From Flavobacterium pectinovorum (GTDB lineage Bacteria; Bacteroidota; Bacteroidia; Flavobacteriales; Flavobacteriaceae), in NCBI RefSeq assembly GCF_006438875.1, contig NZ_RCZH01000016.1:897-64896 (forward strand): 64,000 nucleotides of DNA, written 5' to 3'. Under the pieces are notes generated by a model. The model was not told where the DNA came from. It ran no database searches and saw nothing but the letters and a program-made list of their open reading frames with translations. The translations under genes and the position numbers were made by a program. This document shows positions 35,702 through 44,048 of this stretch, in pieces. Within the stretch, counting starts at the first letter, position 1. Each line of letters begins with the position of its first letter.

Positions 35702-36373
35702 TTGTCTTTTATTCTCAATATCGAAACGGCTACGAAAAACTGTTCAGTCTCTATTGCAAAAAATGGAGAAACCATTATATGTAAAGAAATTGCAGAGGAA
35801 GGCTATTCGCATGCCGAAAAACTGCACGTATTTATTGAAGAAGTAATAGAAGCTGCAAAAATAACGGTTCAGGATTTAGTTGCAATTGCAGTAAGTCAGG
35901 GACCAGGATCCTACACAGGATTAAGAATTGGAGTTTCGGCAGCAAAAGGATTGTGTTTTGCATTAAATCTTCCGTTGATTGCTGTGGATACTTTGAAAAC
36001 ATTAGCTTCTCAGGCAAAAGTTTCTGATGGAAAAATAATTCCAATGTTAGATGCCAGAAGAATGGAAGTTTACAGCGAAGTTTTTAATGCTCAATTAGAA
36101 GTAGAAAGAGGTATTGAAGCAGAAGTTATTACAGAAGATTCTTTTGCGGCATATACAGATGTACTTTACTTTGTTGGAGATTGTGCCGATAAATGCAAGC
36201 CAGTTTTAACGAAAGACAACTTTGTTTTTCTGGAAGAAATAAAATACCCATCAGCTTCGGCAATGAGTAAAATCAGTTATGATAAATATCAAAAAAGCGA
36301 CACTGTAGATGTCGCTTATTTTGAACCGTATTATTTGAAAGATTTTATGATGACATTACCATCTAAAAAGTAA
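35702..36373 (+). CDS. tsaB: tRNA threonylcarbamoyladenosine biosynthesis protein TsaB
   Basis: 223 residues from a TTG start (35702, MSFILNIETATKNCSV). It has the ASKHA-fold N-terminal half with GYSHAEKLH and the conserved SQGPGSYTGLRIG segment. TsaB partners TsaD and TsaE in t6A37 modification of ANN-decoding tRNAs. It is shorter in the C-terminal domain than TsaD, which fits TsaB. It converges on the mscS gene with 10 bases between stops. Confidence 0.93.
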   Translation: MSFILNIETATKNCSVSIAKNGETIICKEIAEEGYSHAEKLHVFIEEVIEAAKITVQDLVAIAVSQGPGSYTGLRIGVSAAKGLCFALNLPLIAVDTLKTLASQAKVSDGKIIPMLDARRMEVYSEVFNAQLEVERGIEAEVITEDSFAAYTDVLYFVGDCADKCKPVLTKDNFVFLEEIKYPSASAMSKISYDKYQKSDTVDVAYFEPYYLKDFMMTLPSKK

Positions 36374-36383
36374 TAAAACTATA

Positions 36384-37193
36384 TTATTTTTGAATTGTAA
36401 AAGGCTGTATTTTAATTCCCGCTTCATCCAACGCTGATTTGCAATTCTCTAAAGTTTCTGAAAAAACAGAACCATAATTTACATTTTTAGCCCAGGGACG
36501 TACGGCAAATTCAACAGAACTAGCTGTTAAGTTTTTTACAAAAACCTCCGGAGCCGGCTTTTTAAGTACTTTAGGGTTTGTATTTAAAACATTCAACAGA
36601 ACTTCCTTTGCTTTTTTGATATCAGAATCATAGGAAACTGCAAAAGTTAAATCTGCTCTTCTTTCTCCCTGCATTGAATAGTTAATAATTGTTCCGTTTG
36701 ACAAAGCACCATTTGGTACAAAAACAGTCTGATTATTGGCAGTAAGCATTTTGGTGACAAAAATTTGAATTTCTGATACCGTTGCAATTACACCTTGTGA
36801 TTCGATAGTATCACCAACTTTAAAGGGTTTAAAAACGATAATTAGCATTCCTCCGGCAAAGTTAGAAAGTGAACCTTGCAATGACAAACCAACTGCAAGT
36901 CCCATTGCTCCTAAAATGGCAACAAACGAGGAAGTCTCGATACCGAGTTTTGAAATAAAAGTAACGAACAATAAAATTCGGAGTGCCCATATTAAAATGT
37001 CTGAAAGGAATTTGGTTAATGTAGGATCTAAATTTCTTTGGATCATTACTTTGGTAATGATTTTATTTATCAATCTAATGGCATAAATACCAACAAATAA
37101 AATTAGAAATGCCGAAATTAATTTAGGCGAATAATCAACTAATACGTCAATGAATTTTGTGGCGTAATTACTAAGTTGTTCAGGACTCATCAT
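36384..37193 (-). CDS. MscS family mechanosensitive channel
   Basis: 269 residues from the ATG at 37191-37193 (MMSPEQLSNYATKF); an adjacent ATG at 37190 is also possible. The longer frame to 37220 would encode its first residues from a terminator hairpin. It has three membrane helices (about 20-40, 62-85, 92-115), with the pore-lining TM3 ALGAMGLAVGLSLQGSLSN (as seen: ILGAMGLAVGL), then the beta-domain (PFKVGDTIESQGVIATV) and a C-terminal alpha/beta domain. The channel opens on membrane tension to release solutes during hypo-osmotic shock. Confidence 0.92.
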   Translation of the reverse strand: MMSPEQLSNYATKFIDVLVDYSPKLISAFLILFVGIYAIRLINKIITKVMIQRNLDPTLTKFLSDILIWALRILLFVTFISKLGIETSSFVAILGAMGLAVGLSLQGSLSNFAGGMLIIVFKPFKVGDTIESQGVIATVSEIQIFVTKMLTANNQTVFVPNGALSNGTIINYSMQGERRADLTFAVSYDSDIKKAKEVLLNVLNTNPKVLKKPAPEVFVKNLTASSVEFAVRPWAKNVNYGSVFSETLENCKSALDEAGIKIQPFTIQK

Positions 37194-37204
37194 GTTTATA
37201 GAAT

Positions 37205-37231
37205 AAAAAAACCTTCTCAAAAAGAGAAGGT
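37205..37231 (-). terminator. Terminator-like hairpin in the mscS leader
   Basis: On the minus strand, ACCTTCTC and GAGAAGGT (arms 37224-37231 and 37211-37218) pair around a 5-nt loop and are followed by a T run (37205-37210). It lies downstream of the mscS promoter box and 12 bases before the ATG, and also downstream of the gene ending at 37283. Confidence 0.75.
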
Positions 37232-37243
37232 ATATTAGAGGTG

Positions 37244-37251
37244 CAAATATA
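37244..37251 (-). promoter_or_regulatory. Putative -7 box of mscS
   Basis: The minus strand reads TATATTTG, an exact TAnnTTTG. The predicted transcript start is near 37236, just upstream of the terminator-like hairpin. Confidence 0.55.
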
Positions 37252-37282
37252 AAGATATTTCTATTATAAGAAAAATAAGAAT

Positions 37283-37705
37283 CTACTCCTTATCTGCCGT
37301 TTCGTCAACAATTTTATCTGTTGCATCTTCCGTTTTTTCAGCAACATCGACAACCGTTTCAGAAGCAACTGTTTCAGAAGCAACCGTTTTAGTATCGCCA
37401 GTAATATCACTAGCTTTTTCTTTTACAGTATCAATTACATCACTTATTGAATCAGATGCTTTTTCAACATATTCGCTTACGATATCTTTTGCCTGATGTG
37501 CATATTCTGCAGCACTGTCCAATATTGGCTCTGAAGCCTCTTTGGCTTTTGCAAAAGTTTCTTCGGCAAAAGTTTCTGCTTTTTCTACATAAGGTGCAGC
37601 TGCTTCTTTGGCTTGTTCAATAGTAGTTTCTGCCTGGTTAGCTAAATCTGTAGCAGTTTCTTTGGCTGAGCCAAATAAGTTCTTAAAAAATGATGATACT
37701 CCCAT
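37283..37705 (-). CDS. Amphipathic-helix repeat protein (YtxH/apolipoprotein-like)
   Basis: 140 residues from the ATG at 37705 (MGVSSFFKNLFGSAKETA); the frame's earlier start adds ten residues of weak quality. The whole chain is Ala/Glu/Lys-rich with 11-residue-like helical repeats (AAPYVEKAETFAEE, SEYVEKASDSISDV), no signal peptide and no Cys. Such sequences coat membranes or form coiled coils and are often called YtxH-like or stress-related. The family is not certain. A promoter and hairpin of the next gene follow directly. Confidence 0.75.
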   Translation of the reverse strand: MGVSSFFKNLFGSAKETATDLANQAETTIEQAKEAAAPYVEKAETFAEETFAKAKEASEPILDSAAEYAHQAKDIVSEYVEKASDSISDVIDTVKEKASDITGDTKTVASETVASETVVDVAEKTEDATDKIVDETADKE

Positions 37706-38092
37706 GGTTTGAAATTTGATTTGTTTAGAATACAATATTAAATCATTTTCACAAGAATTGTAGTGTTATGTTAAAATAATTTACTGATAATAAATGAGAT
37801 ATAAAAAAAAACGGCTCGATCCCAAAAACTTGTGAAGAGAGTAAAAAAATTACCGCAGGAGAACGCGAAGTTTTTTCTCTTAACTTTTATAAAAGGCAAA
37901 GTTCGCAATCCCGAAGCTTCGGGATGTATTAATTTAGCTTTGCGAACTCTGTGCTTTCTAAAGCATTCTTAGATAAAAACTTCGTGTTCTCTGCGTTAAA
38001 AATAAGTATTGAGTATTTCCATAACATTTAGCTTTGATCCAAAAAAAACGTCCACCATTGGCAGACGTTTTCTATTTATTAAGAATATAATA
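37706..38092. other. 387-bp intergenic region with a long imperfect inverted repeat
   Basis: No gene seen. Positions 37851-37999 form a nested inverted repeat: outer arms near 37851-37880 and 37971-37999, inner arms AGTTCGCAA and TTGCGAACT, and a CCCGAAGCTTCGGG palindrome at about 37909-37923. The right end holds the terminator of the Nfu gene. The left end should contain the promoter of the helical protein, but no exact TAnnTTTG was found. Confidence 0.6.
38041..38071 (-). terminator. Intrinsic terminator of the Nfu gene
   Basis: AAAACGTC (38045-38052) pairs with GACGTTTT (38064-38071), and the minus-strand transcript ends in a U run (A's at 38041-38048). It lies about 20 bases after the Nfu stop. 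Confidence 0.8.
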
Positions 38093-38992
38093 TTATGCAT
38101 TCACAGCTTCTACTTTAATTGCTTCATCATTTAACATGCTTTTTAGCATATTTTCGATTCCGCTTTTCAAAGTAAAAGTAGATGATGGACAACCGCTGCA
38201 AGCACCTTGCAAAATTACTTTTACTGTTTTGTCATTTTCATTATAAGAGTCAAAAGCAATATTTCCACCATCAGCAGCAACTGCAGGTTTTACATACTCT
38301 TCTAAGATATTGATGATTTGTTGAGAAGTAACATCCAGTTTATCAAAATTTTCATCTTTCGTGATGTCATTTTTAGTAGCAACTTCAATCAAACTTTCAT
38401 CTAAAACAGTTCCTCCGTTTTCGATAAATTGTTTGATGAAAGATCGTACTTCCAATGTGATTTCGTCCCAATTATTAATGTCATATTTAGTAACAGAAAT
38501 ATAATTTTCATCAATGAAAACTTCTTTTACATAAGGAAATTTGAATAATTCTTTTGCCAAAGGAGAAGAAGCCGTCTGATCGATATTTTTATATTCTACA
38601 GCATTTCTGGTTAACATTCTGCTCACTACAAATTTTAACGCAGCAGGATTTGGAGTAGTTTCTCCGTAAACCGTAATAGGTTGCTTTTTAGTCGTAGTTT
38701 CGTCAATATTTATAATAACACCACCTTTGTCAACAAATGCTGTAATTTGTTCTGCAACAGCGTCTTTTACATCATCCCATTCTACAATACTATATCTTTC
38801 GATAGCGATAAAGTTTCCTGAAATATAAACCGTTTTTACAAACGGAAGATAAAATAATTGTTGTGCAAGAGGAGAAGCGTTTGCTTCATCTATATTTTTG
38901 AACTCAAAACTTTGATTTTGGGTAATGAAATCTTCAAACTCGAACTTTAAGATCGCTGGATTTTGAGTTTCCTTTATGGTGATTTTTGTCAT
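38093..38992 (-). CDS. NifU-like (Nfu) iron-sulfur scaffold with duplicated N-domain
   Basis: 299 residues. Two Nfu N-terminal-type domains in tandem (about 5-95 and 108-200) share the pattern TxNPAxLKF, SPLAxxLF, FVKxVxI and a closing W-D segment. The C-terminal NifU domain (about 222-295) carries the cluster ligands in GACSGCPSS (CxxC). Such proteins carry [4Fe-4S] clusters to target enzymes in the cytosol. Monocistronic: own promoter at 39009-39016 and own terminator. Confidence 0.93.
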   Translation of the reverse strand: MTKITIKETQNPAILKFEFEDFITQNQSFEFKNIDEANASPLAQQLFYLPFVKTVYISGNFIAIERYSIVEWDDVKDAVAEQITAFVDKGGVIINIDETTTKKQPITVYGETTPNPAALKFVVSRMLTRNAVEYKNIDQTASSPLAKELFKFPYVKEVFIDENYISVTKYDINNWDEITLEVRSFIKQFIENGGTVLDESLIEVATKNDITKDENFDKLDVTSQQIINILEEYVKPAVAADGGNIAFDSYNENDKTVKVILQGACSGCPSSTFTLKSGIENMLKSMLNDEAIKVEAVNA

Positions 38993-39008
38993 GATTTGTA
39001 ATTTTTTA

Positions 39009-39016
39009 CAAATTTA
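39009..39016 (-). promoter_or_regulatory. Putative -7 box of the Nfu gene
   Basis: The minus strand reads TAAATTTG (TAnnTTTG) 17 bases before the start codon. Confidence 0.5.
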
Positions 39017-39135
39017 GTAAAGTTATTTTCTACTAATACCTATATTTGATTTTTTAATAAAATAATTAAGACTCTTTTCAAATAAATCGTATTAAATTAT
39101 GAGAGTCAAAAATATAAGTAAACAAAATTGCCTTT

Positions 39136-40125
39136 ATGGAATTTAGAATCAAGGTTTTATTCATTTTTTTTATCACATCTTTTTATTCTTATTCTCAAGA
39201 AGGAATTCCGGTTTATTCAGATTATTTATCCGATAATTACTATTTAATTCACCCGTCAATGGCGGGAGCTGCCAATTGTACCAAAATAAGACTGACTGCC
39301 AGAAAACAATGGTTTGGTCAGGAAGACGCACCGTCACTTCAAACTTTAAGCATGAACGGCAGGATTGGCGAGCGATCAGGAGCTGGTATTATCCTTTTTA
39401 ATGATAAAAATGGTTATCATTCTCAAAAAGGAGTAAAGCTTACTTATGCACATCATATTATGTTCTCGAGAGACGAAATAGATTTAAATCAGCTTTCGTT
39501 TGGTATAAATGCAGGTTTGATTCAAAATCAATTAGACGAAACTAAATTTGGGACCACTTTTGATCCACTTGTAACAGGTCAAATTCAGAAAGATTCTTAC
39601 TTTAATGTTGATGTTGGAGCATCCTATAATTATTTAGATTTTTATGCGCATGCAACTGTTCAGGGATTATTAGAGACCAGAAGAGATTTATATACAGATT
39701 ATGAAAGTGATAATTTGAGAAAGTATTTGCTTAGTGCAGGTTATGTTTTTGGAAAAAGAGAAAATATTACCTGGGAACCGTCTATTTTGTTTCAATTATT
39801 TGATAAGACAAAACAGAAATCTATCGACTTAAATATGAAAGCTTATAAAAGTATGGATTTTGGAAGTCTATGGGCTGCATTATCGTACAGAAGAAGTTTT
39901 GATGGCGCAGAATATAGAGCCGGAAGCGGGATTTCATCTCAAAAACTACAATATTTCACACCTATAATTGGGGTGAATTTCAATAATTTCATGTTTGCTT
40001 ATACATATTCTCAAGTTGTAGGCGATGTGAAGTTTGACACTGGTGCGTATCACCAGATTACTTTAGGAGTTAATTTATTTTGTAAAAGAGAACGTTACGA
40101 TTGTAATTGTCCTGCTATTAATTAA
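39136..40125 (+). CDS. PorP/SprF family protein without adjacent substrate gene
   Basis: 329 residues. The signal peptide ends near SYSQ (residue 21), followed by GIPVYSDYLSDNYYLIHPSMAG (shown in part), the PorP/SprF opening, and RKQWFGQEDAP. Barrel-like strands continue to a Cys-rich end (CKRERYDCNC). Unlike the gene at 2352, no gliding-type CTD protein is next to it. The downstream carbonic anhydrase follows after 9 bases. It could serve a type B substrate encoded elsewhere or have diverged to another role. Confidence 0.85.
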   Translation: MEFRIKVLFIFFITSFYSYSQEGIPVYSDYLSDNYYLIHPSMAGAANCTKIRLTARKQWFGQEDAPSLQTLSMNGRIGERSGAGIILFNDKNGYHSQKGVKLTYAHHIMFSRDEIDLNQLSFGINAGLIQNQLDETKFGTTFDPLVTGQIQKDSYFNVDVGASYNYLDFYAHATVQGLLETRRDLYTDYESDNLRKYLLSAGYVFGKRENITWEPSILFQLFDKTKQKSIDLNMKAYKSMDFGSLWAALSYRRSFDGAEYRAGSGISSQKLQYFTPIIGVNFNNFMFAYTYSQVVGDVKFDTGAYHQITLGVNLFCKRERYDCNCPAIN

Positions 40126-40134
40126 ATCAATATT

Positions 40135-40653
40135 ATGTTAATCAAATCTGTAAACGGAAAAACACCTCAAATTCCTGAGGATTGTTATGTTGCCGAAAAT
40201 GCTACGATTATTGGAGATGTTACTTTTGGAGATTCTTGTAGTGTTTGGTTTAATGCCGTAATTCGCGGCGATGTTCACTTTATCAAAATAGGAAATAAAG
40301 TTAACATTCAGGACGGAGCAATTTTACATTGTACGTACCAAAAACACCCAACTATTATTGGTAATAATGTTTCAATAGGACATAATGCAATTGTGCACGG
40401 TTGTACGGTTCATGATAATGTTTTGATAGGAATGGGAGCGATTGTAATGGACAATTGTGTGATAGAAAGTAACTCTATTATAGCAGCCGGAGCAGTTTTA
40501 ACTCAAAATACGGTTGTAACTTCCGGAAGTATTTATGCGGGTGTTCCTGCCAAAAAAGTAAAAGATATTGATCAATCTGACTTTGCAGGCGAAATAGAGC
40601 GTATTTCAAACAATTATGTAATGTATTCCGGCTGGCTCAAAGACGAAAAATAA
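40135..40653 (+). CDS. Gamma-class carbonic anhydrase family protein
   Basis: 172 residues forming a left-handed beta-helix of hexapeptide repeats (NATIIGDVTFGD, NVSIGHNAIVHG, NVLIGMGAIVMD). Metal-ligand His residues are visible in AILHCT and in IGHNAIVHGC, as in gamma-carbonic anhydrases and YrdA/PaaY-like proteins. It could hydrate CO2 or be an inactive hexapeptide relative. Cytosolic trimer expected. Probably co-transcribed with the PorP-like gene. Confidence 0.9.
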   Translation: MLIKSVNGKTPQIPEDCYVAENATIIGDVTFGDSCSVWFNAVIRGDVHFIKIGNKVNIQDGAILHCTYQKHPTIIGNNVSIGHNAIVHGCTVHDNVLIGMGAIVMDNCVIESNSIIAAGAVLTQNTVVTSGSIYAGVPAKKVKDIDQSDFAGEIERISNNYVMYSGWLKDEK

Positions 40654-40680
40654 ATTTTAAAAAATAAAAAATAAAAAGCA

Positions 40681-40722
40681 AAAATTCCAATTGTATTACA
40701 CTTATTGGGATTTGGAATTTTC
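40681..40722. terminator. Probable bidirectional terminator between carbonic anhydrase and LytTR genes
   Basis: AAAATTCCAA (40682-40691) pairs with TTGGAATTTT (40713-40722) around a 21-nt loop that itself can pair (CCAAT with ATTGG). T's follow on the right and A's on the left. Confidence 0.5.
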
Positions 40723-40744
40723 CTTTTTTTGGAATTTTAAAAAG

Positions 40745-41461
40745 TTATAAATTGATTCTTTCGAAGAAAGCATTTTTGTAGCTTTCGCTAATAGGAATTC
40801 GTTTGTCACTAATCAAAACTTTATTTTTTTGTATTGATTTTACATGTTTTATATTGATTATGTAAGACCTGTGAATTCGTGAAAATCCTTTGCTGGAAAG
40901 TAAATTTTCTAACTTTATTAAGCTAATTAAGGTTAAGGTAAATTTACTGTCTGTGGTGTAAATTTTTACATAGTCTTTTAAGCCTTCAATAAATAAAATA
41001 TCCGAAAAATTCATTTTTACGTTTTCATATTCAGCTCTTACAAACATAAAATCCTGCTCTAATTCCGGAGCGGTTGTGTTTTCGGAAATTGCCTGAACAG
41101 TAGCCGTAGGATTCAAGAGTTGCTGTGCTCTGACAACAGATTTTAAAAAACGATGAAACGGAATTGGTTTTACTAAATAATCAACTGCACCAAGATTAAA
41201 TCCTTCAACAGCATAATCAGAATAAGCGGTTGTAAATATGATTAATGGCTTTTTTTCGATTGTGTTTAAAAAATCAATACCGGAGAAATGTGGCATCTGA
41301 ATGTCCAAAAAAATCAAATCGACGTTGTTTTGATTGATAAAAGAAACGGCGTCAATTGCATTATTAAAAGTGCTGACCAATTCAAGAGAATCTATTTTTC
41401 GAACAAAATCTTCTAATAATTCAACCGCTAAAGGTTCATCGTCTATAATTACACATTTCAT
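40745..41461 (-). CDS. LytTR response regulator
   Basis: 238 residues. The receiver domain (about 1-120) has the acidic pair DDEP, the phosphorylatable Asp in LIFLDIQMP, the Thr in FTTAY and the Lys in LVKPIP. The LytTR DNA-binding domain (about 140-238) contains EGLKDYVKIYT and FSRIHRSYIINI. It pairs with the histidine kinase upstream on the same strand but is separated from it by 140 bases with its own -7 box. Its likely targets include the Kelch/DUF4270 genes beside it, an inference from position. Confidence 0.93.
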   Translation of the reverse strand: MKCVIIDDEPLAVELLEDFVRKIDSLELVSTFNNAIDAVSFINQNNVDLIFLDIQMPHFSGIDFLNTIEKKPLIIFTTAYSDYAVEGFNLGAVDYLVKPIPFHRFLKSVVRAQQLLNPTATVQAISENTTAPELEQDFMFVRAEYENVKMNFSDILFIEGLKDYVKIYTTDSKFTLTLISLIKLENLLSSKGFSRIHRSYIINIKHVKSIQKNKVLISDKRIPISESYKNAFFERINL

Positions 41462-41501
41462 TTCTTGGAGATTAAATTTTAAAAAATCTTATTTTGGTGT
41501 T

Positions 41502-41509
41502 CAAAAGTA
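41502..41509 (-). promoter_or_regulatory. Putative promoter of the LytTR gene
   Basis: The minus strand reads TACTTTTG (TAnnTTTG). The surrounding plus-strand GTTCAAAAGTAG is identical to the sequence at the promoter of the DUF6268 gene (44905-44916). Confidence 0.55.
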
Positions 41510-41601
41510 GTTTTAAACCAGTGAATTAAGTTTTAAAATTTTCATAAAAAACAAAATTCATTTTCAAACTCTTTTTTACTGTGATACATGATTTGTTGTG
41601 T

Positions 41602-42702
41602 TTAATTGATTGCATTTTGAATTTCATCCAATTTTAAATTCAAATGCACACGATAAAAATCACTGTCTTGTGTGATCGTAAGTTCGTGGGCATCCGGATA
41701 AAGCAAATCCAGTCGATTTTGAATGTTCACTAATCCAATTCCTGAATTTTCGGGATCTTTTATATAGTTCTCAATCGTGTTTTCGATCCAAAAATCAAGA
41801 CTGTTGTCTAAGATGAAGATCTTAATTTTTACGTGCGCTGCGCCTTTATAATCCGTTCCGTATTTAAAGGCATTTTCAACAAATGAAATCAATAATAAGG
41901 GCTCAATAAATTTGTTTTTTGTGTCACCATGAACATTGATAACAATGTCTTCGATGTTGTTCAGCCTCAGTTTTTGTAATTCAATGTAATTCTGGATATA
42001 GTTGATTTCTTTTTCCAAAGCCACCGTTTTATTATCTGTTTCATAAAGCATATAACGCATCAGTTCAGATAACGTGACGATGGCATCGGGGACCAAATCA
42101 GATTTTTTGTGTGCCAGAGAATAAATACTATTTAAAGAATTGAATAAAAAATGCGGATTGGTTTGTTTGCGCAAATAAATCAATTCAGTATTTGTTCGGT
42201 GTGTTTCGGCAATAAGTTTGTTTTGTTGGTTGTTATAAAATTCTGTGAGCGTTCTAATCGCAGCACTTATTGTAATGATTAAGATATAGAAAAGCGATGG
42301 GCCAATTTTAAAAAAAAGAGGTTGTCTTGTTGCCATTATTCCTCTTATTCGGGTTCCTTTATACATTAGTTTAAGTTCTTCCGGCGGAATCAGTCTTGGT
42401 CTGATATGCTTAAATTCAGGAATAAAATAATTGATTCTGATAATCATAAAAGCGGCAATCAGAATAAGAACAAAAGTAAAATACAGCCAATATTTTTTTT
42501 GCAAAAGCAAAGCCGGAACCAAGTAAAAATAGTTGAGATAAAACAAAAGAATTCCTGTGATCCATTGTACATAGAAATCATTGTTGATCCTGAACGGACT
42601 TTCGTAAAACTGAATTAATGAAGTCAGAATAAAGAAAACCCAGATCATACAGTGGAATAAAATTTTATTGGAACTCGTATTTTTAATGGTATCTATTTTC
42701 AT
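41602..42702 (-). CDS. LytS/YehU-type sensor histidine kinase
   Basis: 366 residues. Four membrane helices (about 14-32, 42-60, 68-88, 128-150), then a short coiled coil and the His_kinase domain with the phospho-acceptor in NPHFLFNSLNS, followed by an HATPase region (FVENAFKYG, NSGIGLVNIQNRLDLLY). There is no separate periplasmic sensor domain, so sensing is probably by the membrane segments. Its start codon comes directly after the stop of the DUF4907 gene, so it belongs to the Kelch operon. Partner: the adjacent LytTR regulator. Confidence 0.93.
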   Translation of the reverse strand: MKIDTIKNTSSNKILFHCMIWVFFILTSLIQFYESPFRINNDFYVQWITGILLFYLNYFYLVPALLLQKKYWLYFTFVLILIAAFMIIRINYFIPEFKHIRPRLIPPEELKLMYKGTRIRGIMATRQPLFFKIGPSLFYILIITISAAIRTLTEFYNNQQNKLIAETHRTNTELIYLRKQTNPHFLFNSLNSIYSLAHKKSDLVPDAIVTLSELMRYMLYETDNKTVALEKEINYIQNYIELQKLRLNNIEDIVINVHGDTKNKFIEPLLLISFVENAFKYGTDYKGAAHVKIKIFILDNSLDFWIENTIENYIKDPENSGIGLVNIQNRLDLLYPDAHELTITQDSDFYRVHLNLKLDEIQNAIN

Positions 42703-43041
42703 TTATAATTTTATTTTTAATAAAATTAAATCATTTTTCGTTACCGTTGGCGATATCTGCTGATTGAGTTTCTCAACTACCAAATGTGCAACTTTTAATG
42801 CGTCATCTTCCGTTGAAAAACTTTTAGAATCACTAATTACAGGAATTATAGATTGCTTGATTATGATTTTACTTTTGTAGACAATTGTATATCCCCAACC
42901 AGATTTAGTTTTGAAAGATTCAGTCTTAAAAGTTTCATTTTTTGTACAAGCAACGAATTGCAGAACAAGTAAAAGAAACAGTAAATTCTTCTGGATTTTG
43001 GCCCAGAAGAATTTTATTTGAGTATTAATTATCATCGTCAT
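42703..43041 (-). CDS. DUF4907 family small lipoprotein
   Basis: 112 residues. A hydrophobic segment ends in LQFVACTKNE, a good lipobox, so the mature part is about 80 residues. It contains GWGYTIVYKSKIIIKQSIIP and a closing KVAHLVVEKL helix, as in DUF4907. The first codons overlap the Kelch gene's end by 17 bases; an internal ATG at 43035 is possible. No function is known; the setting with Kelch and LytTR genes recurs in Bacteroidota as far as I recall. Confidence 0.8.
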   Translation of the reverse strand: MTMIINTQIKFFWAKIQKNLLFLLLVLQFVACTKNETFKTESFKTKSGWGYTIVYKSKIIIKQSIIPVISDSKSFSTEDDALKVAHLVVEKLNQQISPTVTKNDLILLKIKL

Positions 43042-44032
43042 TTTGCGCGTCTAAAGGTTTGAACTCCCAAGCATCATCAAAGTAAGTCGAACCTATTCTT
43101 CCCAACATATAAAAACCACGGTTGTTGATTGCAAAACCTACAGCATCTGCTCGTGTTGCACCTTCCATAGGAGTTCTTTCAACCCATAAATCATTTGATG
43201 GATTGTATTCCCAAACCGTTTTGATAGTTTCACCACCTACAATATATCCAAGTCCGTTCATAGAAAAACTAGAAGCATTTGCACGTACAATTGCATAATC
43301 ATCATTGTAAGTTGGGTCGTCATCCGTGTCTTTATCAACGTCACGTTTTCTCGTCCATACATCCGTTGCCGGATCAAATTCCCAAAAATCTTCCTGATAA
43401 ACACCGTTATTTATTCCCGTTACCAAATACGCTTTAGCATCAATTACAAACACAGTAGCATTACGTCTTTTGTTTCCGCTAAATCCGTTTACAAGAGTCC
43501 AGCTGTTAGCCTGATCGTCATATTGATAAAAATCTTTTAGATAATTTCCGTCGTAACCAGTTCCAAAATACGCTTTTCCGCCCACCTGAAAACCTACAGC
43601 TCCATAACGTCCGGTTCCTCCAAAATCAGTTTTTTGAGTCCAGCTATTAGCAGTTGGATCGTATTGATAAAAATCTTTCAATTTGTTGGTTCCGTCATAG
43701 CCAAGACCAACATATCCTTTTCCGTTAAGCGTAAAACTTGAAGCAGAACTTCTTCCAACTCCTGAAAAATCAGCTTTCTGTTCCCAATAATCTCCGGTAG
43801 AGTTGTATGCCCATAAATCTTTTAAATATACATCTCCAGTATAACCAGTTGCTATATAAGCAAAATCTCCTATCACAAAACTAGTCGCACTGGATCGTGC
43901 AGGTCCATCAAATGCAGATTTTTTAATCCAGTTTCCTACCAAATCTTCATCGTCATCATCATGACTACAGCCTATAAAAAAGAGGCTCGAAAACATTGCC
44001 GCGAATAATATTCCTTTTTTTAAATTATTCAT
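43025..44032 (-). CDS. Kelch-repeat lipoprotein
   Basis: 335 residues. Signal peptide with lipobox LFFIGC (Cys about residue 22) followed by an acidic linker DDDDEDL. Then about six Kelch blades of ~48 residues, each like GRSSASSFTLNGKGYVGLGY, a DFYQYD segment and NSWTQK. It predicts a beta-propeller on the outer membrane or in the periplasm that may bind glycans or protein. It lies between the DUF6268 barrel (17-base gap) and DUF4907 (overlap), inside one operon with the kinase. Confidence 0.9.
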   Translation of the reverse strand: MNNLKKGILFAAMFSSLFFIGCSHDDDDEDLVGNWIKKSAFDGPARSSATSFVIGDFAYIATGYTGDVYLKDLWAYNSTGDYWEQKADFSGVGRSSASSFTLNGKGYVGLGYDGTNKLKDFYQYDPTANSWTQKTDFGGTGRYGAVGFQVGGKAYFGTGYDGNYLKDFYQYDDQANSWTLVNGFSGNKRRNATVFVIDAKAYLVTGINNGVYQEDFWEFDPATDVWTRKRDVDKDTDDDPTYNDDYAIVRANASSFSMNGLGYIVGGETIKTVWEYNPSNDLWVERTPMEGATRADAVGFAINNRGFYMLGRIGSTYFDDAWEFKPLDAQNDDDN

Positions 44033-44048
44033 AGTGTATTAAATTTAT

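Noticed and set aside
37194..37220. MRRFFYSIN extension of the mscS protein
   Set aside because: These codons are the right arm and T tract of a terminator-like hairpin; the ATG at 37193 follows it.
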